Shown one piece after another: positions 48,101 through 60,800 of a DNA stretch of 64,000 nucleotides. The translations under genes were made by a program, and so were the position numbers. The first letter of the stretch is position 1. Each line of letters starts with the position of its first letter. The DNA comes from Nymphalis io (Eukaryota > Arthropoda > Insecta > Lepidoptera > Nymphalidae), in contig NC_065914.1 of the NCBI RefSeq assembly GCF_905147045.1, forward strand, positions 1,984,001-2,048,000, given 5' to 3'. Below the pieces are notes generated by a model. That model was given only the letters and a program-made list of their open reading frames with translations. It ran no database searches and was not told the origin of the DNA.

Positions 48101-51100
48101 TAATTGAAGTTGATTAACATCAAGTATGTCCTACGGCTTTTCAAGCAAATTATCTGAAGTAATTTTTTTTAGTCCAAATATAAAAAGTACAAATTTTGAC
48201 CAATCTTTTTCAGTAATCTATTCTTAAAAGTAAGTAACAGCCTATGAATATCCCACGACTGGGCTAAGGCCTGTTCTCCTTTTTGAGGAAAAGGTCGGAG
48301 CTTATACACGGCGATCCATTGCGGGTTGTGGAATACACATGTGGCAGAATTTCAGTAAATTAAGACTCATGCAGGTTTCCTCACGAAGTTTTCCTTCACG
48401 CTCAACGAACGAGATGAATTATAAACACAAATTAAGCACATGAACATCCAGAGGTGATTGTCTACGTTTGAACGCGTTATAACCTCTAGAGCACTTCGTC
48501 TTAAATATATAAATAAATATATAGTAAACTAATTTTCGCCTGCATTTGAAGAGGGGGAGGGGGGAGAGGTTTGTTTACTGTTTTGGTTAACCTTTTCTGT
48601 ACCATCTGTCGATATGTATGCAAAATTTTATGATATTAGGTAATACGTAACAAACAAACCATTTAACCATTGATTGATTGATTGATTGAAACAAATCATA
48701 GATATATACAGTTACCTGTTGATAATCAATGGTATTCCAGGGACATACCCAAAAAAACCTTGATTCAAGTAAGTCATTCATACCTGGTACAAGCAATGAC
48801 ACATGCTCCGCAGCTGCGAAGGGAAATTATCGGCGGAACCGATGATACTCTCGAAGACCTCGTGTGTCAGGTTTCGGAGATTGTTCCTGTTGATTTCTAT
48901 GTCGTGGGTCGGGTCTAGCCTGCATTGGATAAACGGCATGTATAAGTCCGAGGTCATATTTCTGCCATTGGTATAAGCTATTTATGATATAGTTCTCGTG
49001 GTTTGCAGCGTATTGACGGTATGAGAAACAGATTATATTCTTTACAGTGCTTCTACTTAATTGTCACCCATACATTACACATTCTAAGCACCAAAGCGCA
49101 ATACTTAGTATTGTCGTATTCAGTGTTAAGGGTAAGTGAGCCCGTGTAAATACAAAAGGGACATAACATCATAGTTTTTAATGTTAGTGGCGCCCTGGCA
49201 ATGTAAAGGATGGTCAATATTTCATACAGTGCCAATATCTATGGGCGGTGGTGACCACTTACCATCAGGTAGCTCGATTGCCAGTCATCTAAACTGTACT
49301 AAATAAACAAAAAATTACCACCAGGTCGCCTTGCAATAATAAAATTAAAGGTAAAAAAATTTGAACCATATTATTTTATCGTAAGCATCTACTGTTTTCA
49401 CCGTCACTGCATTTACCGTGCAGTGACGGTGAAAGAATACATTTCACTGCCCCTCTCGTTCCCATGGGTGTCGTAAGAGGCGACTAAGGGATATTTGAGC
49501 GACCATCAGCTCATCTGGTGGTAGGATGTTAAACATCCGCCTGGCTTGTTACCACCGTACGCATGGTGAAAAACTCGTGAAGTGGCTTGCAGCCGCATTT
49601 CGAGGTCAGCCAGCGTACAGCCAGTGCCCGAGCGAGTATTGCCGCGATGGGTGTTGGTCCAATGGAGACGGTTGTTGAACCAATGCCGGGGGAAACTGTA
49701 TTGACCTGCCGGACAGGGAGACCCGAAGAAACGGCTGTTCCGCTGGCCACCTGTGGTATAGTACAGGGGCCCGAGCGTGCCTAACCAGCTCACGAGGCTG
49801 CCCCACCAGGCCACGCATAATCTCGGGGTGGACCGTCGTGCCGGTTGGTGACCGGAAGGTGGGGTCCCGGCGGCCACTTCCAGGGGGGTTCGGGGGCCCT
49901 TCCGTCCGGCGGGTCAGTGTATTTTTCCTATTGGCAACCACTAGGGAAAACACGCCTCTACACTTTGCCCATCCCTATCGTGGCAATACGTCGCTCGCTT
50001 CACGTCTCTTTTCCATTCTTTTTTTCCCAAATGGTAGCGCAACAAAACAGAAATAACGGTCGTACAGCGGTGCACACCTGCACCATACCCTCGCTGTTTG
50101 AGGTCGAGTTCTCTAACATCCATGGACTCCACGCTAACCTCAACGCAGTCCACCACCATCTCGAGACAGCACGGCCAGCAATGTTGTTTCTCACGGAGAC
50201 ACAAATACTCCGTCCTGCCGATACCAGCTACCTTAATTATCCCGGCTACACGCTTGAAGAATCCTTCAAAGCGAAAGCCGGAGTATGCTTGTTCGTCACG
50301 ACGAATGTTTGCTGTCACAGACTGCGCTGCTTGGACGACCCCTCCTTCTCCATGTTGGTGGTACGTGTGGACCTGGTTCGTCAGAGTCGAATCTACGTGT
50401 GCCTCTACAGATCCCACAATGGTGACTTGGAGACAAGCCGATTATTTGACCATCTTAGTCGGGTGGCAGATGCTGCGCAAGAGCGATTTCCTAACGCGGA
50501 ATTGGTGTTTTTGGGGGATTTTAATGCTCACCACGAATCATGGTCGAAATCCCTCAAAACTGACCATGCTGGAAGTGGAAGTGGACTGCTCATACTTTTG
50601 CTCTCACACATGACTTGACCCAACTGGTTGATCAGCCCACCAGGATCCCAGACATGTCATGACATTGATGGGCAAGCATCTTCTCTACTGGACCTTCTGC
50701 TGACTTCTCACCCGGTGGAATATCAGGTTGTGGTTCAGGCTCCTCTTGGCTAAGTCGGTGGATTGGGTCGGTATGCGCGATTACTATGCGTCGGTCCCTT
50801 GGAAGGAACGTTGCTTCAGTGGGAATAACCCGACAGCTAGTGCCACTGCTGTTGCTGACGAGATCATGTTGGGAATGGAATACTACATTCCTAGCTCAGA
50901 TCTTGTCAGTAGAGGTACGCGTAACCGTTGGTTCACTCGTGAATGTACCGATGCTGTATCATCTAAGCAGGCGGCATATCGCAAGTGGATCAACGGCTGC
51001 ATTAGCGGGGCATCTAACATTGACTCACTGAAAGCAAACTACAATAAAAATTCCAAGTCCTGTAGAAAGGCATACATGAGAGCGGATGCACAGCGCATTG

Positions 51101-51768
51101 TACAGATTGGTCATGACCTTGTTTCGCATCCTAGGGGCTCCCGTAGCTTCTGCCAACCTTCGCTGCCACCGCTCAGAAATCCGGACGGATCGCTAGCTCA
51201 CAGTCCGCAAGAGCAAGCTAAATCTCCTGGCTAAACTCTTTGCCGATAATTCCGTCATCGATGATTGTAATGCGCTGCTACCTATAATACCTTCATGTGG
51301 CCATACGATGCCTGACATCAAAATCAGGCAACGTGATGTGCGTGCGGAGCTGCAATCACTTGATGTACGGAAAGCTAGCGGTCCCAATGGAATACCAGCC
51401 ATAGTGCTGAAGAAGTGCGCAGCGGAGCTGTCTCTCAAAAAAAAATCTGCTCTCACCTAGCGGGGTCCACTTCGAAGCTCAAGCTAGCGTTCCAATCCGC
51501 CTGGTCCAGCAGCGCTGTTATAAGCGGCTCCAGTAAGCTCTGGAGGTATCCGTAGTCGTATATTTTGAAACAGAAGGCCATAATTTTGCTGCCCAGCGAA
51601 TTCCCCCTGAATAACGTTTGCATGCAGTCCGAGACCTAAAAAATAATTTTACATAATTATTTGTTTTTATGTTATAAAATAAACAAAATAAACACGAATA
51701 TCGAAGCTTATATACTCGTATACAGAAAAACAACAATTTGTATATATGGCAAGTATTTAATTATATAT

Positions 51769-51820
<52 letters not shown>

Positions 51821-54800
51821 ATTATTATTCTATATACTGGTTCTTTGACATTATTTCTAATTATTTAATTCCAGTAAATAATCTTGTATATAAATAAAAA
51901 TGGTTGTATGTTTGTTGTATTGCGTTCATAAACAATTGCCCAATAAAAAAAATGTTAAAATGTTTTGTTCTGTAATAAAAAAAACTAGAATTGTTCTTTG
52001 TTTTTGTCCTTCAATATAAACGTTTTATGTAAAACATTATTCTACCCGTGCGAAACCGGGGTAGCTAATATTAATATACGAATCAATAACGTCACCATAA
52101 TGGATTAACTTTAAGACAAATATGTCAGAGAAAGATAGGAACAAACTTTTCATCGCCCCTGCCCTCTATCCACCAACGTGGCAGTTGTTGATAATTACAA
52201 CACGCAAGATGGCGCTAGTAGGTTCGCCTTGGAACTACATTGGATTTATATCTATACTTATAAATATAGTTCCCCTATTACACGCCTAACCTAGGTGGCA
52301 CCACTTGTATTTTAAATGACGCTAACGTTGTGTTCAACGAGAAATATATAAAGCCCGGACCTACATTTCGAGGTCGTACCTTAAAATGACCTAAAAGCAT
52401 TTGTTACGTGAAGAACGTTTCATGGAAATTATTTTTGGGATTCATCGCACAGATTGTGTATGATGAATTCGATATACTGTTGAATTAAGTTATGTAGACG
52501 AAATATGATCAATTCTATTCGTCTATTGCCCTACCGTAACAGCCTGTGTCCCACTGCTGGGCTAAGGCCTCCTCTCCTCTTTTTGAGGAGAAGGCTTGGA
52601 GCTTATCCCACCACGCTGCTCCAATGCGGGTTGGTGGAATACACATGTGGCAGAACTTCAGTGAAATTAGACACATGCAGGTTTCCTCACAATGTTTTCC
52701 TTCACCGTAAAGCACGAGATGAATTATAATCACAAATTAAGCACATGAAAATTCAGTGGTACCTGCCCGGGCTTGACCCCACGATCATCGGTTAAGATTC
52801 ACGCGTTCTTACCACTGGGCCATCTCGGCTTTTTTTTCGTCTATTGCGTTTTATTAAATATCATGGAAACTAAAATGAAAGTTTTGCTGCGTGACGTACT
52901 TGTGTAACCGGTTATGCCGTTGGAACGGATAGACGCGACGAGATGCATCTTAGATCCTGTGGTTTTAGCGTATATGGGCGTAAGTGACTTTTTCGAAAAG
53001 AAAGTTGGTTAAATATGAGCCAAGGCATTGAGACCAGAGAATTTGTATAGTAAGGGTCACTCACCGCACAGACCTCAACCTCCCGGTAGAAGATGTTCAA
53101 GAGCAGCGGCGCCAGCAGGTGCTTGGCGTCGAACAGCGACACCAGCACGCGCGCCAGCTCGTCCATCTGAGCGGAGCCCACCACGCTCGCCAGCGCCATA
53201 GCGATCGGCAGCTCACCCTGGAAATTTGCCACATTTTTATTCTTTTTTAATTGCTGTTGAAATACATTACAACAGCATACCTAAATTATCACAATAAAAA
53301 CTGAGCCAGTGACAAAAGCAAACGTATGTCTGACGTCTGGTCACTAAAACTATTTATTTTTTTATTTATTTATAATAGCACACTTACAACATACACATAA
53401 ATCATTGAAAAAATAATTTATAAAATAATAATGGTATATCTAATGTGCATCTCAATTACAAGTGTACATAGCACTTGCAGATTCAATCTAACCAAATTCA
53501 AATTTAAAGTAACAAAAACTCATCAGTAATTTTTAAAAATGTCAAAATTATATAATGTCATTGTTTCAATCATTATTAAAACTATTCTTTTTATTTTTAA
53601 GCCTCATTCTAAGGACATTCAGTTTACTAACAATGGGTAACATTACGTATTAAAATGCCGAGGCATTTTAATACCTCGACCTTAGCCCAGCAGTGGGACA
53701 TGTACAGCCTGATACTGTAAGTACCTTGGAATCGCTCCACCCACCTTATCCGATATCGTGGTGACGAGCTGAACGAGCTGCTCGAAGCGGTCCGCCAGAA
53801 CGGTCTCTGCCAGGGTGTCGAACTCTGTGCCTTGCTGCAGGATCTTCGTCAAAACTTCCATGAATGCAGCTCGCGTTTGTAAATCGCGATGGTAACCCAA
53901 ACCTGTTTAACAAATTGCAAAATTTAAAGGATCAGTCATTGAATCAAAGTGGTGTGGTACCCATTACAGCAACAACCAGAAACGGTGTTTGGAGGGAAAA
54001 ATCGAGCAAATTTTCTTGCTTGCGCTATTGTTAGACTTTACTATTGCTAGATGATTGTCCTGTAAAGGCAGTCGTAAATATATTGTTAGCATTTATCTGT
54101 GAGCCGAGATTGCCCAGTGGTAAGAACGCGTGAATCTTAACCGATGATCGTGGCTTCAAGCCCGGGCAAGCCTCACTGAATTTTCATGTGCTTAATTTGT
54201 GATTATAATTCATCTCGTGCTTTACGGTGAAGGAAAACAACGTGAAAAAACCTGCATGAGTCTAATTTCACTGAAATTCTGCCACATGTGTATTCCACCA
54301 ACCCGCATTGGAGCAGCGTGGTGGAATAAGCTTCAAACCTTCTCCTCAAAAAGAGGAGAGGCCTTTAGCCCAGCAGTGGGACAATCACAGGCCGTTACGG
54401 TTTATCTGTGGACAAAAGCTCTGGCAGCATACACGTTGCAGCTGTCAAGGACGCGGTTACCATGGTAACTGTTATTTGTCAGTGTGACTTATCAATGTGA
54501 TCAGTATATGACTAACGATTGATAATTCATGACTATATAAACTTAAAATATTATCTTAATACATACATTTGTTTTTTTTTTTAAATTGTAATATTATTGA
54601 TTGTGCATCAGAGGCTCAAAATAAACGCTTATTTTTTTAAAAAATAAATTCTTTAGACCTAAATATAAAGTTTGCAATACATACTTCAAAAATTGACTTG
54701 ACTCGACAATTCGAAGTATGGTTTTCGAATTTACCTGGTGGTAGGGCTTTGTGCAAGCCCGCCTGGGTGGGTACCACCCACTCATCAGATGTTGTGTCAC

Positions 54801-57800
54801 TAAGCAGCAATACTTATTATTGTTGCGTTCCAGTCAGTCAGTGTAATTATTTTATTTATTTTTTATTTTTATTTCATTTGGGAAACAAACAGTAACATAA
54901 TACACAAATATATGATTGAAAAAGATAATACAGATACCAATTAAGTTTCCACTTACAAATAATACAGAATTAGAGCAATTTGAATACAATGATATGAATT
55001 TAATTAAATATATTAATTAACTAATCTAATCTAATATAAAATCTGAAGAGAAAAGCATTTAATTAAAATAAAATAATGTTAACAATAATAAATTAATAAA
55101 AATACATCAAATTACATCCTCTTTAAAAGTAACTCTAATTACGATTATCTAAAACATTTTTAATTAATTTTTTAAAATAATTTAGTGAGGTTACAAATAA
55201 GTCAACACTAGAAAAGTATTTGTTATAGTTCCTACAAGATCGGAATATAAAACTGTTTTGTGTGAATTTGGTTCTTGTAGTAGGTACATCAAATAGACAC
55301 TGGTGGCGAGAACTTAGTCTGGGACATTTAAAATTTATGTTGTATAAAAGGTAAGGGGAGTCAACTAGATTCCTTATAACTTTAAATATGAAAACCTGAT
55401 CTCTCAATATGCGTCTGTCAGCCAAAGGTGATAAATTATAGGAACAAGAATAGGAAGCACTTTGTTGTACTTTAAACTCAAGGTGTTTAACAAATTTTTT
55501 TTGAACTTTCCCGAACTTTGAAAGATACCCGTCTTAGACTTATACCATTTAAGTGATAGCTGAATTCTATCGGTTTTCGTTTTCTCGAAAAAGATATTAC
55601 ATTGCATTTATCAATGTTAAGAAGTAACTGGTTATCACAGCAATATTGAAATAATCTATTGAGGTCTTCTTGTAGATACAAACAGTCAGATTGTGATTCA
55701 ACTTCGAGAAATATTTTCATATCATCAGCATACAAAAGTGTAGTCGAGTGCTTGATGATGCTCTGGACATCGTTAATAAATAAATTGAATAGTAATGGTC
55801 CGAGGTGAGAACCCTGAGGAACACCTGAGGAAATCGGAACAAATGAGGAGCAGTAACCTCTTACCGCAACCGCCTGACTTCGATTTAATAAATAGGAAGA
55901 GAGCCAACGAAGCAGATCACCGTGTATACCGACCTCTTCCAATTTACGAACGAGAATGAAGTGTGAAATTTTATCGAAGGCTTTGGAGAAGTCGGTATAC
56001 ACAACGTCTACCTGGTATCCCCTGTCCATACTGGTTATGACGCGGTGGATTAATTCTGTCACATTAGTTTCCGTAGATCTTTTATCAATAAAGCCATGCT
56101 GTTCTTTAATAATCAAAGGTCTCAGCATAGGGTAGATGCTATCATATATTATTTTTTCAAAGAGTTTTGCTATTGTGCAAAGCTTAGATATGGGCCTGTA
56201 ATTTTGGACAACGTGTTTGTCACCAGACTTCAATATGGGAACAACGTATGAGCGCTTCCACAACGCAGGCATTTCACCCGAGTTTAAGGATTTGTTAAAT
56301 AATAAATAAAGGGGCATAGCAAGAGTTTCAGAGCATTCCTTTAAAAATATAGGAGGCAAACCATCTGGCCCATAGCCTTTATTAACATCAAGCTTTTTGA
56401 GGTATTTCTTAACAGCTTGCAATGAAATACTTATTGATCCTATATTTAATCTATTAAAAGACAAAGCTTTTGGGTGACTGTTTGAACCTCCAGCATTCGA
56501 CGTGGTGAAAACCGAACTGAAATATTCATTAAAGGTGTCGCATATATCAGTGCCTCCACCAACAGTCCTACTTCCGTAAGTTAGGGTATCGGGAATACCA
56601 TTCGTTGTCTGTTTTGACTTCACAAAACTCCAAAAAAACCTGCTGTTACTTTTAATTTTTCTTTCGGATGCAGCAATATAATCGTCGTAACACGTGACTT
56701 GTGCTCTCTTTTGACGCTCACGTAATATACTGAATGTATCGTAATCATATAACCTGCCATATGACCTCCATTTGCTATGATACTTAAGTTTTTCGGCTAT
56801 GACTTTAATTAACGATTTGGAATACCAGAATGGATATCTATTATCATATTTAATGGTTTTTGTCGGGATTAAGTCTGTAATAACAGTATTAATAGTTTGA
56901 TAAAATATATCAACTGAAGAAGATATATTAGTGTCATTTAATAAGTCTAACCAATCAATATTTTCTAAAGCCTTGTTAATAGCTTCATAATCCGCTTGTC
57001 TAAATAAGCGTATAACGCGATTAGCACTACGAAGAAAGAATGTGGTAACATTAATCCTTACATTCAAAGCAGGATGATAATTATCTTCAGCTACTAACGG
57101 AGAAATTTTAGATATTTGACACTCACTATTGCTAATAATTAAATCGAGATACCTATCATCCTTATTAGGAATGCAGTTAAATTGTTTAAGATTATTAAAA
57201 TTAAGAAAATTATATAAAGTACTGATAAATATATCGTCATCATAGCAGTTTGATAATTTCATAAATAATCCTTCATGAACCCAAGACGCTGTAGAAACAT
57301 TAAAATCGCCTACAATTAGGATTATATCATTAGGATTAGATAGAAGGTCTTTGGAAACCAATTCAAAATATTCACACAAAGCTGCATAATGGTTTTTACC
57401 ATGAGGTGCATAACAACAGTGTATATGAAGTAATGCAGAGGATGGCACCAAAGACAGAGGCATAGAAACCCCAACTACATCAGCTGCAGAATTTAGCAGG
57501 GAGAGAGAGGCGGTTGATCTTATTAACAGGTGAGATTTTACAGCAATTAAAACACCACCACCCATTTTACTACCATGCGCAATGTAGTCTCTATCGCTTC
57601 TGTATACGCTGTAGCGCGAGTCGAAAAGTTCCTCATTAAAAATATCACCATGAAGCCAGGTTTCACTAAGACAGATAATGTCATAATCTTCCTGTATTAA
57701 GTTCCTAAAAAAAGCATTGGTTTTAGTTCGCAATCCACGAACATTTTGGTAAAATATATTAAGATTCATATTGATCGTGGTAAAATATTATAACACATAA

Positions 57801-60800
57801 AGATATAAAAATCACAGTTTAAGATTAAAATCATAAGACCCTTAAAGAATACATTAAAATGTCCAAAAATAAATTCTACATTGATTAACAAAGTCCACCA
57901 GTGTAAGCTCGATTGGTTAAAAAAATAATATGGTAAACAAACACAAACCTTATAATAAAATAATAAATACAAATAAATATCACCGTCTCGATCAACATGC
58001 AAATAAAATGTAATAAAAATTATCTTAATTAGGCACTTATGCATTAATAGAATAACACTTAAACAATTTTTTTATCTGACTCTTATTAATATATTATATA
58101 TATTAATAAGAGTCAATGTAATTACAAACATAAGGGGCATAATATCTCAGTTCCCAAAGTTTCCAAGGTCGATAACGCATTGGCGATGTAATAAATGTTT
58201 ATTATTTCTTACCTCTAATATATCATCATTACCTCTTCTAATTTATCATCAGGTGGCCCTTTACCTCGTCCGACTACTCATAATATTAAAAAAAATGTTA
58301 TTCTCACTTACCAATACTATGCATGAGTCCGGAGTCGATATTCGCGGAGAGTAAGTTGGACATGGCCTGGATAGTCGCGTTCCTCAAGGTGTCCAAACGT
58401 CCCGGGCCCTCCGTCAGCTCGACCTCGTTGCAATCGTTCAGTAAGTTCATGAATAGAGTGAAATACCTGGAAATATATTATATCATTATATAACTTACCG
58501 CCAAAAGTGATATATAACAAAGAACATATACTAGAAGACCATTTATTTATTACTACCGCTTCTCGTAGTTTCGCTCGCCTCATAATTTAGAAGAAACACA
58601 AATTTTCATACAACTTTTCAAATGCCGATTTTCATGGTGCTAGCCCCAGTAGTTTGACTTACTGGCATATCAACGCACAGAATCGCACAGTTATTATATA
58701 TATAGACAGACAAGCGTATGGATTAACTTATTTATTTATTTAATCTAGGAAGACAAACAGTTATAACATATACCGATTAAGTCTTCACAAATAATTAAAT
58801 CAAAATACATAGCAGAGTTATAACAAATAAAAATTAAAGATTATTTAAAATTTTACGAAGTATGAACAATTAATTAATAATGGTAATCATGGGTCACAGA
58901 CATTGGCACATTGTATGAAATATTAATCCATCTCTTACACCGCAAATTCGCCACCAACCTTAAAAATTAAGATTCTATGTCCCTTGTATCTGTGGCTCAC
59001 TACCTTTCAATTGTATTGCTGATTTCCGGTAGAATATTTTATGAGTGAGAGGTACAAACCATAAACCACTGAGTAAGTGTATTTGTTACATAACTAAACA
59101 TTATATAAAATGCATAAATAAAGAATATCTGCCATGTAAATATCTCACTTCAAGAAGAGCTGGCTCTTGGCCTCCATGAGTTTTCCACGGTTGGACTCCT
59201 GGGGCTGCAGCGGCAGACCTTTAAGCAGTGCCGCCACGGCCTCCATGCAGGCCTGGTCCAGCTCCCTGGAAATATAATACCTGATCATACTATTGAGGAA
59301 GACTACTAAACCGCTGGTGGTACAGTGCATTTAGATCGCAAGACTCAACTATTAGTCATTTGGAGAAACATAAAAATAATGTGATTTTTTTGTGAATCAA
59401 TCAAAAATACAGTATGTGTGGATACTCAATGTTCTTTATTGGATCCCTGACAACGTATATACAAAATCTCATGATGATCAGTTGAATAGTTAATACGTGA
59501 TCACAAACAAACAAACACATTTTCGCATTGACAATATTAGTTATGTTTAGGATATAATACAATTTATCTTATAAGATCACACTATGTGGACCACACGAGT
59601 ATGGAATGAGAAAGACATATATATATATCCTATTCCAATCACAGGATGAAACTTTATAATATTATTTTCTATCGATGTAATGAAGAAGAATTAAATTTCA
59701 TCTCGTTAATTTATATAGTATGCATAATGGCGATAGATGGCGCTCATTCAATATGTCACATTCCTGAATCGCGCTATCTAGTTATTTGCTACTGGGTATA
59801 TATCATAAAATACAATTATGTTAAATGAAACTAATGGAAAGCACTTCCTGAGTTTCATTTACCATTTGAAAATCAGAGTTACAAAATTAAATTTAAAATA
59901 ATAATTATTAAATACAATTGGTTATTGAATTTATCGTCCAAATGAATTTAATTGCTGGTTTTAAATAAACAAAGCTGTATGTATACTACCTGGTTATGGA
60001 GGAAGCGTCCGCCCTCAGGGGCAGTGCGATTTGATGCGAGGCCCCGAGGACCCAGTCTGTGACGTACTCCACCATTTTATTGCGGAACTTCATCTCCTGG
60101 ATGAAACGTTTGACGATGGAATTATTAACTGTGCTGTGTTTTTAAAGGTACAGGTTAACGTACCATCCATTCATCAAATATTCTACCGCTAAACAGCAAT
60201 ACTTAGTATCGTTGCGTTCAGGTTTTAAGGGTGAGTAGGCCAGTGTAACTACAAACAGGAACATAACATCATAGTTCCCAAGGTTGGCGCATTGGCTATA
60301 TAAGGTACGGTTGATATTTTTTTCAGCGCCAATGTCTAAGCGCGGTTGTGACCACTACCATAAGGTCATAAATGGGCCATTTATCAATCGGATGACTAAT
60401 TTTTTAAATTACCTGTCTGAAAGCTAGGTCATCTCTCCGCCTCATCATTGCGTCAACGACTTGGCAGAGCTTCGTCTTGATATGTACGGACAGCACCGTC
60501 ATGTCTAGGTGACGGACGTATCTGCGGAATAGTATATGTATTATTATAAGCTCGGTCAGTGGTCGAATTATTATAGAAAAGTTGAAGAAGACATACAGGA
60601 ATTTGCACGTTTTCTTACGGACCAAAGCCGGTGGTCCCACGCTTGAACTCTCCAATTCGGTCGTGTTAGATTACCATTCCATCGAATTATGAGTGTGTGT
60701 TTGCGCACACACCACTAGATGTTTTACATATGTATATATATGTATATACTCGAACGCAACCCCAAATACCCAAAAAACTCACTGTTTTATAACATTTTTA

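Larger units (their letters stand above)
49412..51445 (+). mobile_element. LINE-A copy with 5' UTR and endonuclease, lacking RT
   Basis: Contains the 5' UTR (CTCTCGTTCCCATGGGTGTC; GTAAGAGGCGACTAAGGGAT), the ORF start at 50031, the endonuclease and the linker up to the approach to RT (VRKASGPNGIPAIVLKKCAA). It then breaks at GTCTCTC into nine As and directly into Nf1 intron sequence. The 3' half is missing. It lies 11 bp from the Nf1 exon 10 donor, antisense to the gene. Confidence 0.92.
54855..58070 (-). mobile_element. LINE-B, Jockey-like non-LTR retrotransposon
   Basis: In the Nf1 intron between exons 7 and 8, same strand as the gene. 5' UTR about 57770-58070, ORF2 with endonuclease and RT from 57769, its C-terminal end at 55135-55440, and an AT-rich 3' UTR to about 54855. 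ORF1 is absent, so it is 5'-truncated or a single-ORF copy. A deletion near 55490 breaks the ORF. Confidence 0.92.
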
